Below are positions 11,380-22,899 of a stretch of 64,000 nucleotides of DNA, piece after piece (position 1 is the stretch's first letter; the number at the start of each line of letters is the position of its first letter). Both the position numbers and the translations under genes were made by a program. This DNA is from Nectonema munidae (lineage: Eukaryota; Nematomorpha; Nectonematoida; Nectonematidae), in NCBI GenBank assembly GCA_030549495.1, contig JAUIRK010000941.1, forward strand, positions 35,445 through 99,444, written 5' to 3'. The notes beneath the pieces are model-generated. The model searched no databases and had not been told where the DNA came from. It was given only the letters and a program-made list of their open reading frames with translations.

Positions 11380-11800
11380 AATATAATGTAGTTTTTACTC
11401 TATTATGATTAGCAAACCTCACTAATGTTAGCAATTATGTTTAGTATCGCGCTGCACTTACTATTTTAATTAGTAAATCTCAATAAGGTCTGCTTTATTG
11501 TTGACTAATTTGTTCAGTATTTAAAATGATATACTCTTTTGCTTAGTAGATTTTAATAACGTTAAAAGTAATGTGTACTGACTATCTAAGTAAATTATAA
11601 TTTTTACTATTTAACTCAGTTGCTTTTATTTAATTTGTAGTAAGCTTACTAACTTCATTAGTAGATTGAACTTATTTTCCACTAACTTGATGAATACTAC
11701 TTACTTCAACATTAGCATGGTTAACTAACACATTAGTCGAATTTTGGACAGCAGCGTTTACTTTATAAGTTTGTTAGTGTTACTAAGAATAGAATAAAAC
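11380..11800. repeat. Cluster of TTAGTA/TACTAA motifs
   Basis: A short motif (ATTAGTA, ACTAATG, TTAGTAAA and reverse complements) recurs about a dozen times within 420 bp, with a few more at 10480-10500 and 9000-9035 on the other side of the MULE. Dense subterminal repeats like this are typical transposase-binding regions of hAT, CACTA or MULE elements, so they may mark the ends of a single element that contains the MULE and zinc-finger ORFs. Confidence 0.4.
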
Positions 11801-13735
11801 AAAAGCTTAATTCATAAAAAAATTTAATTAATTACAAAATCAATAATAAATCGAATCAAAAACATGCAGAATTTATTTTTTTTCGAAACGTCAAGCCTTG
11901 TTGGGATGTCAATTAAACGAAGTCCTGAAATGATCTCAACATCCTAATATTAAATAAAAGTATGTTTTTAGATAATTTTAAGGCATATATCACTAAATCT
12001 ACTAGCACTTTTACATATTTTTTCACAGTAATTGTCAAAGCGCAGAAATCATATCAACATGTTTTTTAGACAATCTAATACTTACTAGAAGATTACTAGA
12101 AGTTGGCCCAGCTGCAATCAACATTTATGTCTTCTACATCCCAGGTGAAATTTGAAGTTATTGCAATTGCTATTTTTATTTTCTCTTTCATTTATCTTAT
12201 TTTTTCTTGTTTTTACTTGAATAATTTTTTTCTTCTTCTTCTTCTAATAAATAGAACTAACTGAAACTTACCATCTATCAGAAGGAGATGAATTACAAAT
12301 TTAATTGAGAATGCAACTTTGAAATCCAGGCCTTTCATTTTGCAAGAAGAATATAAAAATGGAGTAAAATGAAAAAACACCTACTTTTATACTTTTTATT
12401 TTAAAAAGAGATTATCAGAAATTATAGCCAATCAGGAGACGAAAGTGCACGCCTATCAACTGAGTTCATCTATCTCAAAGTTTAGAGAGTTTAAGAACCT
12501 TGTTTGGTTGTTTATTTACTTTATGTAGGAGAAAGTTTGCTAAAAAACACAAGTAGTTGAGATATGTATCATATTCTTATGTTTGTAATGAAAAACACGT
12601 CATCAGTTTCATAATCGAAGAAGCTTGAAAACAGGAGTTGTTTTCTTAAAAATAAAACCACACATTTTACTTCATACCATGGTGATTCATTTAATTCCTC
12701 TTACTATTTACCTGTTTTCATCATCTCCTATATAATGAAATTACATACTAAAATATTAATGTACACTTTATATATACGGAATACAAAATTTAATTCAATT
12801 TTCAACACTAGATCTCAAAATATATCTATGGTGAAATGAAAGTTGAGTTTAAACAAAGAACATCGGTAAAAATGGGTTTAAAACACAATAAGAAAAGTAG
12901 AGTTTTCATTACAATTCATTTCGGCTTCATAGCGATTGATATGTTGGCAGATTTAAACTTTTATTCTTTTAGTTGAAATTATCATAAAAAATTCAGGTGA
13001 AAAGCCTTTAAAAAGATTGACTAAACATTGTTAAATTATATTCATATAAATAAATAACATCTAGGCCAGAATTTTTCAACCGGCGCCTTAGGCCCCACCC
13101 CTTAGTGCCCTAAAAATTTCAGAAGACCACAGAGATAAATTTCATATTTAAGAGGCGATAGAAAGTTACATGGGGTGACAGAAATCCTAAAAACTTGTTT
13201 AATGGATGAGTTTACGAAGATGTGTATTATATTATTTGTTATTTCTGCAAGGGCTTGTTTTACATAAACAGTATGGTTTGAATTACTACGAAACACTGTT
13301 TTTTTATTGATTTTTTTAAGTAGTTTTTAATCGTGTTGAAACACAAGATGTTTTGATATGGAAGATATAGTGTTATACTACCATGATCATATTTTGACCT
13401 CAAAAGTTATTTCATTCAACATGCGTAACTAATGATTCATCAAAGTGTTGGGTTTTGTATGTCGTCTGACTTGTAAGACGAGAGATTTAAATAATATTCT
13501 ATCTCTACCATACAAATAAAATACATGCACACATGATGCGTATAAACACCTAAATGGATGGATCACAGAATTTATTGCTGGAAATCAATCAATTAATTAA
13601 TTAAGTTGTTTGTGACGTTCCGCACGCATCCTTACGGATATCGTGGCCCCCTGGAATGCTGAGTCCTGGTCTACATGGACTTTCCATCCCCCTAAACGCC
13701 TACCGGCCCTTGTTACTGCATAGCTTACCTTATTA
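11801..13735. other. Left-only segment without recognised genes
   Basis: No supported gene. A GC-richer patch at 13615-13725 (CGCACGCATCCTTACGGATA onward) looks like LINE or SINE-derived sequence, but no family can be assigned. Confidence 0.35.
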
Positions 13736-14387
13736 TTGATACATTTTTCTTTCTTTTGATCGTGCCGCTTTCACACTACCACTCAATTTCTTGCCATATG
13801 TTAGTATTATTTTCCTCATCACTTTTCTCTCTTGTCTTTCGCAACTATTATTTTTCTCATCACTTCTCTACCTAGCGGCATCACAAACCATTCAGCAAAC
13901 ACAAATACACAAACTTACTTTTATAAACATTTATAATTCACATTTCTAACTTGATTCTACGCAAATCATATTATTTTTAGATATACTCATAAATATTAGA
14001 TATATTTTAAGATATACTATTAAATTTATAGATTTAGTCGTAAAATATTTTTTAAATATACCTGAAAATGTTTCATGAAGGATTTAAGTATTACAAAAGA
14101 AGGGAAGATAGTGATCAGATTGCTATTACTGCAGTAAAAGTTCTAGTTGTCCTGGTGAGAGAATATTTTTTTAAGTTTGTCTGATCTTAGTAGTTTTGCA
14201 ACTATAATCATACAATACACAAATTTTAGTTTTATAACTTTATCTGGTCTACCTTTTTCGCTATCAAATTTAGCAAATATTGGCACGTGCTCGCTCATCT
14301 TGCTAATTATTTAAACAAAAGCACAAAATGATAATAATTCATGGCTATATAAACTGCACAGAATTTTTATTTCTACAATCCATAACC
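13736..14387 (+). mobile_element. MULE 5' end with FLYWCH-type exon 1 (decayed)
   Basis: The block is directly repeated at 40100-40756 and, in part, inverted at 47731-47983. It includes an ATG exon of 29 codons starting MFHEGFKYYKRRE and ending at a GT donor (near 14158). In the third copy the exon reads on to VYYCSKSSSCP, a FLYWCH-type zinc-finger start; here one base is missing so the cysteine part is out of frame. No transposase body follows, since arm homology resumes at 14463. Confidence 0.6.
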
Positions 14388-15599
14388 TTATACAAATAAA
14401 ATAATCTTTTATATAATATTATATAATTTTATATAATCTTTTACAATCCATTACCCATACTACAAATAAACCACTTTAAACTACAAATAATATGTGTTTT
14501 TTGAATGTGTTTTTGGGTGAAAAAACGCGCCGTAAAAAAGGTTTTCTTTATTGTTTGAAGCTTTTTCAAAGTTCAATAATTTGAACAAACACTTACTATT
14601 ATTTAATTGTAAAAATTTATTTATTTTTACTACATTTCACACAAATTATATGTTTTTGTGAGTGCTCACTGCTTATTGGGTCTATTAGACTGAAGATACC
14701 ATGTTTACCTGGTTTTGAATGATTTAAATACAAGTAGAATGAGGCATTTTAAAAGTTTCAAAACTATAATGATAAAAAATCTTCATTTTTAAAGTTTCTC
14801 GGGTCTGATGGACCCATGTTTGCCAGATGAGGGTTAAAACATTAGGTAAGCAGTCCACAAAAAACTCGGGAGCAATTAAAAAATGGTCATCACTCTGAGA
14901 GACGGTGCTAGGAATTGCGGGGCCCAATTATAATTCTGATAGAGGGACCCCGAATCTACATAGTAAAATTTATCGATGTTTATATTTAATATAAAAAAAC
15001 AGGAAAAAAGACATTAAAAATTTTTTAAGCCACCATGGATACTTTTATTGCTTTACTTTTAACATTAAGAGGGGCAAACTAAGCAATTACATATACTCCT
15101 TTAGAAAAAGATTCTTCTAGCTTTTTTATTAGCAAAATATTTTAGAGATATTTTTCTAAAAATGTAGTTTATTAATTTTTAAACTTCACAGATTTTCCAT
15201 GAAATTTACTTCAGTGATTTTCCGACATCAGAGACTTTCCTAGAACCGTTATAATGGTTAAGAAAGAGGGCATGCTCGGTTAGGGACAATCTACCCCTGG
15301 AATTTGACGCCATCCGTTATATAGACATGATGTGAGTATATATGTTCTCCCTAGAATATATATTTTATAATAGCAATATATAAACGGTCCTACAAGCAAA
15401 CTCCTGCAGAGGCCAGATTACCGACTATGCCCAACCTAGCTCCTACCATGGAACTGTTTTGGGACTTATACCTTGTGCCAATCCTAAATTTAAGTCGGCG
15501 GATCTAGAACTCAGAAAAACAGAACTATATCGCAGAATTCCCTATCGCTCGGGGGATATTGTATATGGGTAGTCAACTAGGATAACTTTCCTCTTTTTT

Positions 15600-18559
15600 T
15601 AGCATATACCCCGAAAAACGCTTCAACCATGAATTGCGTGAGCTCCCAAGCTTGGCATAATTGTGGGCAATGCTCATGTGTCCTTATTTCTCTAACATTT
15701 TCTGGAACCATGAAAAGGAGGTCCGACTATGAGCAATAGTGAAAGGGTTGCCATAATCAGTTCTAAAAAGTTTATACACGAGGTCGTCTATTTTGTCGTT
15801 TCAAGTTGAGGAAAGGCATCCCAAAATGGAGTTACCATAAGTCAATTGATTTATGGTAACATTTAGCAAAAAAAAATATATATATATTTTTTTTTAGTCA
15901 TTGATTTATTTATTTATTTTTCTTGAATTGACTCCAAGGTCTTTAAGACATTCATATAGCGCTATGTTATTTTCCCCCTTCTTAATCTTTTCGTGAGCTT
16001 CAGGATGAAAACTAAATCCTGCATCCCAATTGATTCCTAGATATTTTAGGTGGCGAACTTAGAGAATATTCTCTATGTTTGGCGTGTTATTTTTGGGACA
16101 ATTAGCGCCAAAGATGATGAACTTGCATTCACCTTAAGGTTCCATCCAGTGAAATACCTCCCTAATATGGTATTTACATCCGTAAGGCGTTTGCAAATAA
16201 GCGGTACACATATGTCGTCAGCAAAAGTGATTATCCTAGCATAGATTGACTAATTGAAAGAGTCCGTAATGTCAGATATGTAGATGTTGAACAGAAGAGG
16301 GCTTAGAGGTGAAACTTGGGGGACCCCGCGTCCTGGCCTTATTCTCCTGGAAAATTCGTTATTTATTCTGTTCTGGAATGAACTACCTTGACGATGCATG
16401 ATGGCACAAACATGCTACTAAGTTTGAACAGCAAACCATCATACCGGACTGTATCAAAAGCCTTCTCCAGGTCGTAAGATATTATGCCTACGTAGAGGTC
16501 ATCATTTTTACTTTTAGCAACATCATGATGCCTAGTAAACAGAGCATGATTTGTTGATAGTCCTTTATTAAAGCCAAACTGTTCGTCTGGGATTATTGCA
16601 TGCTTCTTGCACCAAGCATTGAGTACTCCAAAAATTAATTTGTAATACACTTTGCTCAGGCAAGGGAGAAGACTGATATGCCTTATGTCACTGTGTTTGC
16701 CGCTCTTCTTGCCCGCCTTTGGCATAGAAACAAGTATAGCCCTTTTATAGCAGTCTGAGTAAAACCCATCTTTTATAAAAGAGTTATACATTGACAGCAA
16801 GATGTCCCTAAACCTAGGGGGAAGATTCTTGATAAATAGATTACCAACTTCATCCCATCCCGCCGCTTTCCTAGCTTTAAGCTTTTTAATGATTTGAACT
16901 AGGTCCTCTAGAATGAAGTTAGTGTCGTTCGTCGCAGGTAAACGCCTAAAAAACTCAATTTCAGAATTAAAATTTTTCTGATATGGATTTGTCCTATACA
17001 CATCTAGTCGTAATAATCAGCAAGCAGCGCACATTTATCTTCCGCCTCTATCGCTGTTCGGTTATTCCAAGTGACGGAAGTTGGACCTTTGCAGCCAGGC
17101 TTCAGCATCTAAACAGGTTCCAGAACTTCGAAGAGCCCTGTAGCGGGTTAGAGGCTTTTGTGATGCTTGTGACTTTCCTAGATGTTGTTTCGCCCAGCTT
17201 TTATCTAAAGAGTTCTTGCAATTGATTGATAAGATTCTTTGTCTCGAAGTCTCTAGTGTGAATGTATTTTCTATTGACAGCTCGTTTTCCTTGATAAGTA
17301 AGAGGACATTCTTGGGAATTGGATTTTCGTATTTTATAACCCCCTTCAAGGGAACTGCCTCTCGTGCCGCAGAGAGAATAGCATCGGTGACACACTCCGC
17401 CAATTCCTCAGGGGTTTTTACTCCTATGCACCCCATGACTCGCGGGGCTGAATCATTTAGTAGCGACCTAAACCCATTCCAGTTTGCTTGTCTGAAGACC
17501 CACCTCTTCACTAAATTTCCCTTGTCAGCCGTGAATTGTGGACCTAAAGAAACTGTGACCAACAAGGGCTTATGGTCAGATACGAAGCAATTCTGTATAA
17601 CAACTATTGAAGCTAGAAGTGGTTTTAGATTAAAAGACATGATTGCAATGCGCTATTGGTTTCACTGAACAGTCTAGTGTGGTGAGCGTTTACGCCACTA
17701 AGTAGTAGCACCTTATCGGAAGAGCAAAGATATCTTTCGATAAATTCGTAGTCCAACAGAGGGTTACTAGGCGGGTTGTAACAACCCAACACAACTAAAT
17801 GTTCAGTTCTACCAAGATCAAGCTTCAGGGCCATCGAGACTCCAGAGTAACTTATCGTAAAAGGGGAAACCTTTAACCCCTCTCGCACACCCATTGATAG
17901 ACCTCGCGAGTGGCTTTTTCCTGGATGCAAAAATGTCCTATATCCGAGGATGTGGATGGAATACTTGGCTTGAGATTTGACTTCATTCAGAGAGAAGACA
18001 TCTATATTATTTTCGTTAAAGAGCTCAATTAGAGCACTACAGTTCTTAGCCAAGCCGTTGATGTTGAAGTGCAAAAATTTGAGCATGACAGATTGGCACA
18101 ACACTATCCTATTTACTGACACTCAAGTAGGAGATTCGCAGCCACTGCAACAGTGGTGATTAATTGAGAGCGCTATTTTCAAAATGGCGTCCTCAGAGAA
18201 GAATGGCTCATTGATACTTTTTGTTGAAGAGCGGCCAGTATCATTGGGCAGTTGTTGTAGGCGGCTGAGTGCCCCTCACCTCAACACAAATAACATTTTA
18301 CGTTCTTAGGAGTTGCTGACTTGCGCGTTCAACGGTCGTGCTCGCCTCCGCACATTAGACAACATTCTCTGTTTGGACAAGCAGCCAATACGTGGCCTAG
18401 TTTTTGACATTTGTAGCATTGCAATGCTTTAGGCTTGGGCAAAAACTCATGGCAGGCGAATTTCAGACCTAGAATTATCAGTCCATTTTTGGTCAGCTGA
18501 TCAACAGCTGCCTTGTTCTCAAGGTTCACTATTAGGCAAGATCCCCTTGTCATATTTTA
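15600..18559 (-). mobile_element. Jockey-like LINE (left arm copy)
   Basis: Parts in order on the minus strand: ORF1 fragment with CCHC knuckles (18329-18553, CYKCQKLGHVLAACP then CCLMC); AP-endonuclease (17625-18122, LKFLHFNINGLAKN, SLNEVKS, GCYNPPSNP); linker and RT start (17062-17640); RT fingers and palm (16363-17001, KARKAAGWDEVGN, SYDLEKAFDTVRYDGL). GVPQVSPLSPLLFNIYI and the FADD catalytic box lie beyond a frame change near 16230-16330. Weak coding traces run on to about 15700. Frame changes and stops are shared with the right copy, so decay preceded the duplication. Confidence 0.8.
15873..15895. repeat. A/TA/T microsatellite in LINE tail region
   Basis: A run of A, then (AT)n, then T, also present at 37319-37345 in the right arm. 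Confidence 0.6.
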
Positions 18560-18602
18560 AATAGGGGTTCTACCGTGTTTCACAATTCTAGGTCTTTAAT
18601 TG

Positions 18603-19185
18603 AAGTCTGATGTAACAAGTGGTGTTATTCAAGGTAGTGTTCTTGGTCCCTTATTATTAAACTTGTACATAAACGACTTACTCTCTAATATCAACTCTTG
18701 TTTGAAACTGTTTGCCGATGATCTCAAGATCTACGGTGCTTAGACTTAAACATCCCAAAACACCTTAAAGGCTGTCTTTTTGCTCTTTACGAATGGTGCA
18801 GGACTTGGGGAATGGATCTCAATTTTTCAAAATGTAGTCATCTACAAATTGGCACGAAGAACAACATCACCTTTTACATAGATGTTTACGATATAAAACG
18901 AGTTAAAAAGCAAAAAGATACCTCAGGTCCTCTCTTTTTAATAGAATTATAAATAAATGGAACAGCCTTGCAAAACATGTTATAGATTCCCTTTTCTCTA
19001 AACACTTTCAAAAACCGATTTGATTCTCATTGGAAAGAACTAATCTCCACTTTTAACCAGATGTGTCTCTACTATTTCCGTCTTAAAAATAAGGATTTTG
19101 ATTTATGTTTCACTTCATCCATGTTTCTATTTGCTTACTACGCTTTTATTAGTTTTTTTTCGCTAAATAAATTATGTTATGTTAA
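18603..19185 (+). mobile_element. Second LINE, truncated RT fragment
   Basis: The plus strand encodes VTSGVIQGSVLGPLLLNLYI, then LKLFADDLKIY (the RT catalytic FADD box), then WGMDLNFSKC and, after internal losses, WNSLAKHVIDSLFSKHF, the usual C-terminal end of CR1/jockey-like ORF2. It ends near TAAATAAATTATG. It is 5' truncated and internally deleted, opposite in strand to the adjacent jockey-like LINE. Confidence 0.65.
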
Positions 19186-19762
19186 GCATCAAGCAACAAG
19201 ATATAAATTTCGACCGAAGTTGTAACTGCATATAAATTCCAATAATTTATAATATGTATTTGAAAGAGATCAAAATAATACTCTCCACTAAAAATGTATT
19301 ACAACCTTTTTTTAAATTCATATTCCAAATTTAATATTTTTCGAAAAAACCTAGAAAAAATGAAAACTTAGAATTTAAACCATCTATTTATTTCACTTAT
19401 TAGGCTAAGTGCTTAAAAATTGATTTAAATTTTTGGAAAATTTGTATAAAATAAAATTTAAATTGCTTTTTAGTAAAGGAGAAAATTTTTTTATAATAAT
19501 AATAATAAATCTTTATCTTCAAAAGTTTCACAAAAGGGATCACAGGTAGCATAAACAATTTGTGGATCAATATATAATTGATAAGCGCAATAAAAATATG
19601 AGGAAATCACAAGAGTGATTTTTGAAGGTCGGTATCGAAAGCCAAAATAGCGGCTAGAAGATGCCAATCAAGTAATAAAATAACTTTACTAAAAACCAAA
19701 CAAAAAAATATAAGAATTCACAGTTGAGTATAAAGTTAATTAATAATGATATATTATGTTAT

Positions 19763-20335
19763 TTAAATTATATGAGATGAGTAAAGGCAGAGCCGTAGCG
19801 AGAAGGGGCCATATACCTCTGTAACCGCTTTGCCATCCCAATTGCGTTCATAAAACCCAATGGCATCTAAACAAGTAAGTAAAGCTTCATAAAGGTCTTC
19901 AAAATCGTGCAGTGTTGTTATTTTCTCCACCCATCGAGTTTCACAAAATATTTTCATTTTTGATTTTGTAATGGCATCTTTTGATGGTCTTCCTTCATTC
20001 ACGGTAGTTAGCGCTTGTTCGAGACGCCCGCTCCTCTTTTGGGAGTAATGAAAAAATATTCCAAGTTGCTTCAGTGCATCCAACATCACATGCACTTCCC
20101 GCACCTGTCAACTCTGGCAGAGGACTAGATTCAAATCGTATTACTCCAGTAGTGATATGTTGCCTTTGGAGAAACTTAGTGGAATTTTGCAGCAAAACCG
20201 TTGTATTTTTCGGGAGATGTTTGCTGCCCCATCCATTGTTTGAAAACTGCAGCACTTCACATCAATGCCAGCAGATGAAAGTGATTTAATGACATTGTCA
20301 CAAATTTCTAACCCACTTGTGCCTTCACATTTCAC
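19763..20335 (-). mobile_element. hAT-like transposase remnant (left arm)
   Basis: Fragments DNVIKSLSSAGIDVKCCSFQ and TRWVEKITTLHDFEDLYEAL are characteristic of the ZMYM1/ZNF862-like hAT transposase family (the Thr-Arg-Trp motif and the following helix). Several frame changes break it. A hAT-like terminus CAGTGGCGGATTTAAGG read on minus ends at 20714, probably this element's 5' end. Confidence 0.6.
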
Positions 20336-20996
20336 AAATTCAAATAATCTTTTTAAAATTTTCTGTTTGCAAATTAAAATTTTGCGGACTTGGCCTCAAT
20401 TATAAGCTTTAGAATCAGAGTATGCACAAACATCTTTTTTTGAGTAAAGTAATAATAAAAGTTCAATTTTTAAAATCTATACATTTTTTCAAAATAAATA
20501 ATTAATATACTAATTTAATATAGTTTACTTAAATAATGGCTTAATTTTCAAAAACATAATTTACTAAATTCAAAAAAACTTTATTTTTATTTTAATGTTT
20601 TACTATATGTCATATCTTATAGCTTTTAAAATGAGTTTTTGATTGATTTATCGCACGTTAAATTTGATTAAAAAAACGCCAAAGTTATAAACCCCTTCCT
20701 TAAATCCGCCACTGCTATTGTCAAAAACTACGAAAATCTTTTATATCTTTTTGAAGAATGTTCTTTATCCGATAATAATCACGAACTCAGTATCGAAGCA
20801 AATACAGAAAAAACAGTTCATAACATAACAAAACAAAACATATTTTATTAAGCAAAAAGAAGGTTGTTCAAACCTATGAAAATTGCATCTAAAAATAATA
20901 ACTTCAAATAATGAGAGATTTCAGTTTTCATAAGACGAAATATCACAAGTGTAAAAACTTGAGATGACTCCAATGGAAGTCTAATCTATTTTTAAA
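20336..20996. other. hAT 5' region and AT-rich sequence
   Basis: Contains the putative hAT end at about 20698-20714; otherwise no gene seen. Confidence 0.4.
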
Positions 20997-21219
20997 TACA
21001 GCGATAAAGTAAAGGTAATTTATTGGGCACAACGTTAAAGTATTATAAATTTTCGCTGATAATCAATTTGAACCTCAATTATATTTGAAGATATAAGTCA
21101 CTCATACACTGTGGGACACATATCACTGTTTACTACAACAAGAACTTAAAAGCTGTGAAAAAGCTGATTGCCAGCGAAAATTTATAATTTCTTTTTTATA
21201 CCTTTACTTTATCGTTGTA
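20997..21219. repeat. 223-bp MITE with TA ends (left arm)
   Basis: Ends are TACAGCGATAAAGTAAAGGT and the reverse complement of TACAACGATAAAGTAAAGGT, about 20 bp with one mismatch, followed by a second inverted pair around AAATTTTCGCT. The TA at each end fits a mariner-type non-autonomous element. The other copy is at 31994-32216. Confidence 0.75.
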
Positions 21220-22380
21220 CTTACCTTCACCAATTTGATGGGCCATCTTCAGCACCAAATTTATATTTTTAAATATATTTAATGTTGGGCAATTTTTCAT
21301 AACAATCCACAATATTTTGAGGCGAAAACAGTTCATATTTGTTTTGAATCTCATGTTCAAGGTCCTTAGAATTTTAATTCCTATTAACACGTATGCACAG
21401 TTACTTTAAAATACTCAAATACTCATGATATACTTTTTTAAAAATTTAACTTCTATGATGCAGAGAGAAAAAATAGTTGATTCTGCTATCATATTTAGAT
21501 TCATATATAAAATATATTGATACTGGTGAATTTGTCAAGAAATTTTCTAACAAAACAAGAAGAATTCAAATTTTTTGAGAGAGCATATAGTTTTTCCAAA
21601 ATGAGATAAGTTTTTTTTCTATAAATAATTGTTTTATTTATTCATTACTTATTTTTAAAAGCATTAAATTACCCAATTTTAAATCAAAATATTCAGCCCC
21701 CCTGAACTTCTCCTTGTGCCCCTCCAACTTCCAATTTCTGGCTACAGCCCTGAGTAAAGGTTAAGAGAAAAGCAAGTATGTACACATTGTTTATAATATC
21801 AGAAACAAGAATTAAAACTGGCCGGTAAACATATTTTTCCCAAACACGTAGCAATTAGAGATAGAGCATTCAGAATGCAAATTGTAGGAGTAAAGAGAGC
21901 TAGATAACATTATAGTATAACTTCAGTAGAATATATGTTTAAAATTGTTTAAATTTTAAAAATATTTGAGATCATATCTGATAAAAAATTTAATTTGCTT
22001 TGTACATATTTGAATTTGGTTAATGTTAATTTGAAGTTGAAAAGGGGACTTTCACAAAAGTATTGAAATTTTAAGTATCAAATAATTTTAAGACGAAAAT
22101 ATCATCCTCTTAATAATAATAAATGCAAACATGAAGATTTAGAAGATTTCAAAAAGTAGAAATTTGGCGAAAAGCCAACATTGCAAACTGATATAAAACA
22201 AACTGCTACAAAACTTAATACGTGTTTTGGATAAGCAATGCCAATTATTTTGAATCAGAGTGTAAATCAAGTTGTTTTCTCTCGAAATGCTGTTTGTGCA
22301 AGTGGTGATTTTTTGTGAGATATTTTAGAAAAACCAGAAAAACAACCTTCCTGGTTCAGTGTACAAGAAGTAACCCTTCC
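21220..22380. other. No recognised gene; possible hAT end
   Basis: Left carries about 46 bp more than the right copy immediately after the MITE. Near 21700-21755 the minus strand reads CAGGGCTGTAGCCAGAAATT, a hAT-like terminus. Otherwise AT-rich. Confidence 0.4.
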
Positions 22381-22382
22381 AA

Positions 22383-22604
22383 GTGTCTCTTACGCGAGTG
22401 TCTGTTGACAATTTTCAAAGAAGTGTAAACAAAAAGCCTGCCAAGATGAGGAAAAGCGCGAGTCTGAAAGCGAAGCAGGTGAAATGGACTGATGCTTTGA
22501 GGTGGAAACGAGTTTTAGGCGACTTTCATAGAGCGTGTAGAGATGTTTATGATCAAGGCTCATTCATCAGTAGAGTCTTTTTTGAAAACACCGAAATGGC
22601 GTAA
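22383..22604 (+). CDS. Unrecognised small basic ORF
   Basis: 73 codons, lysine and arginine rich (NKKPAKMRKSASLKAKQ) with a tryptophan pair. The copy at 30655-30876 in the right arm is identical in translation. No domain is recognised; the codon composition is less AT-biased than the surroundings, so it may be a fragment of a transposon gene. Confidence 0.25.
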   Translation: MSLTRVSVDNFQRSVNKKPAKMRKSASLKAKQVKWTDALRWKRVLGDFHRACRDVYDQGSFISRVFFENTEMA

Positions 22605-22899
22605 CTGAACCCAATGCTCCCAATTTCCCAAAATTTTCATCACATTTATGACATTCCCATCATTATGTATAAAATTTTGTAAAGCAGTTTTCACGTATAC
22701 CCAACAGAATTATTACTTTAAGTATTTACTAGGAGTTACACGCTTAGTAAAAACATTAAATTGCAATTAATATTAGTTTTAATTTTTCCATAAGAATTAG
22801 CATCTTCCAAATGAATAATTCTAAATGCATCTGACCCTATAATATTTATATTCATCCAAGACCTGATTCTTCTATAACGAATATTTTAGTTGACTGAAA

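Noticed and set aside
15400-15565. Plus-strand open stretch of about 55 codons (SCRGQITDYAQPSS onward)
   Set aside because: It has no start codon, lies opposite the LINE tail and matches no family I know; the mirrored copy at 37648-37813 adds no independent support.
16983-17668. Plus-strand frames of 80 and 150 codons opposite the left LINE
   Set aside because: They are antisense to well-supported endonuclease/RT coding sequence and have no features of their own; the same applies to 35545-36230.
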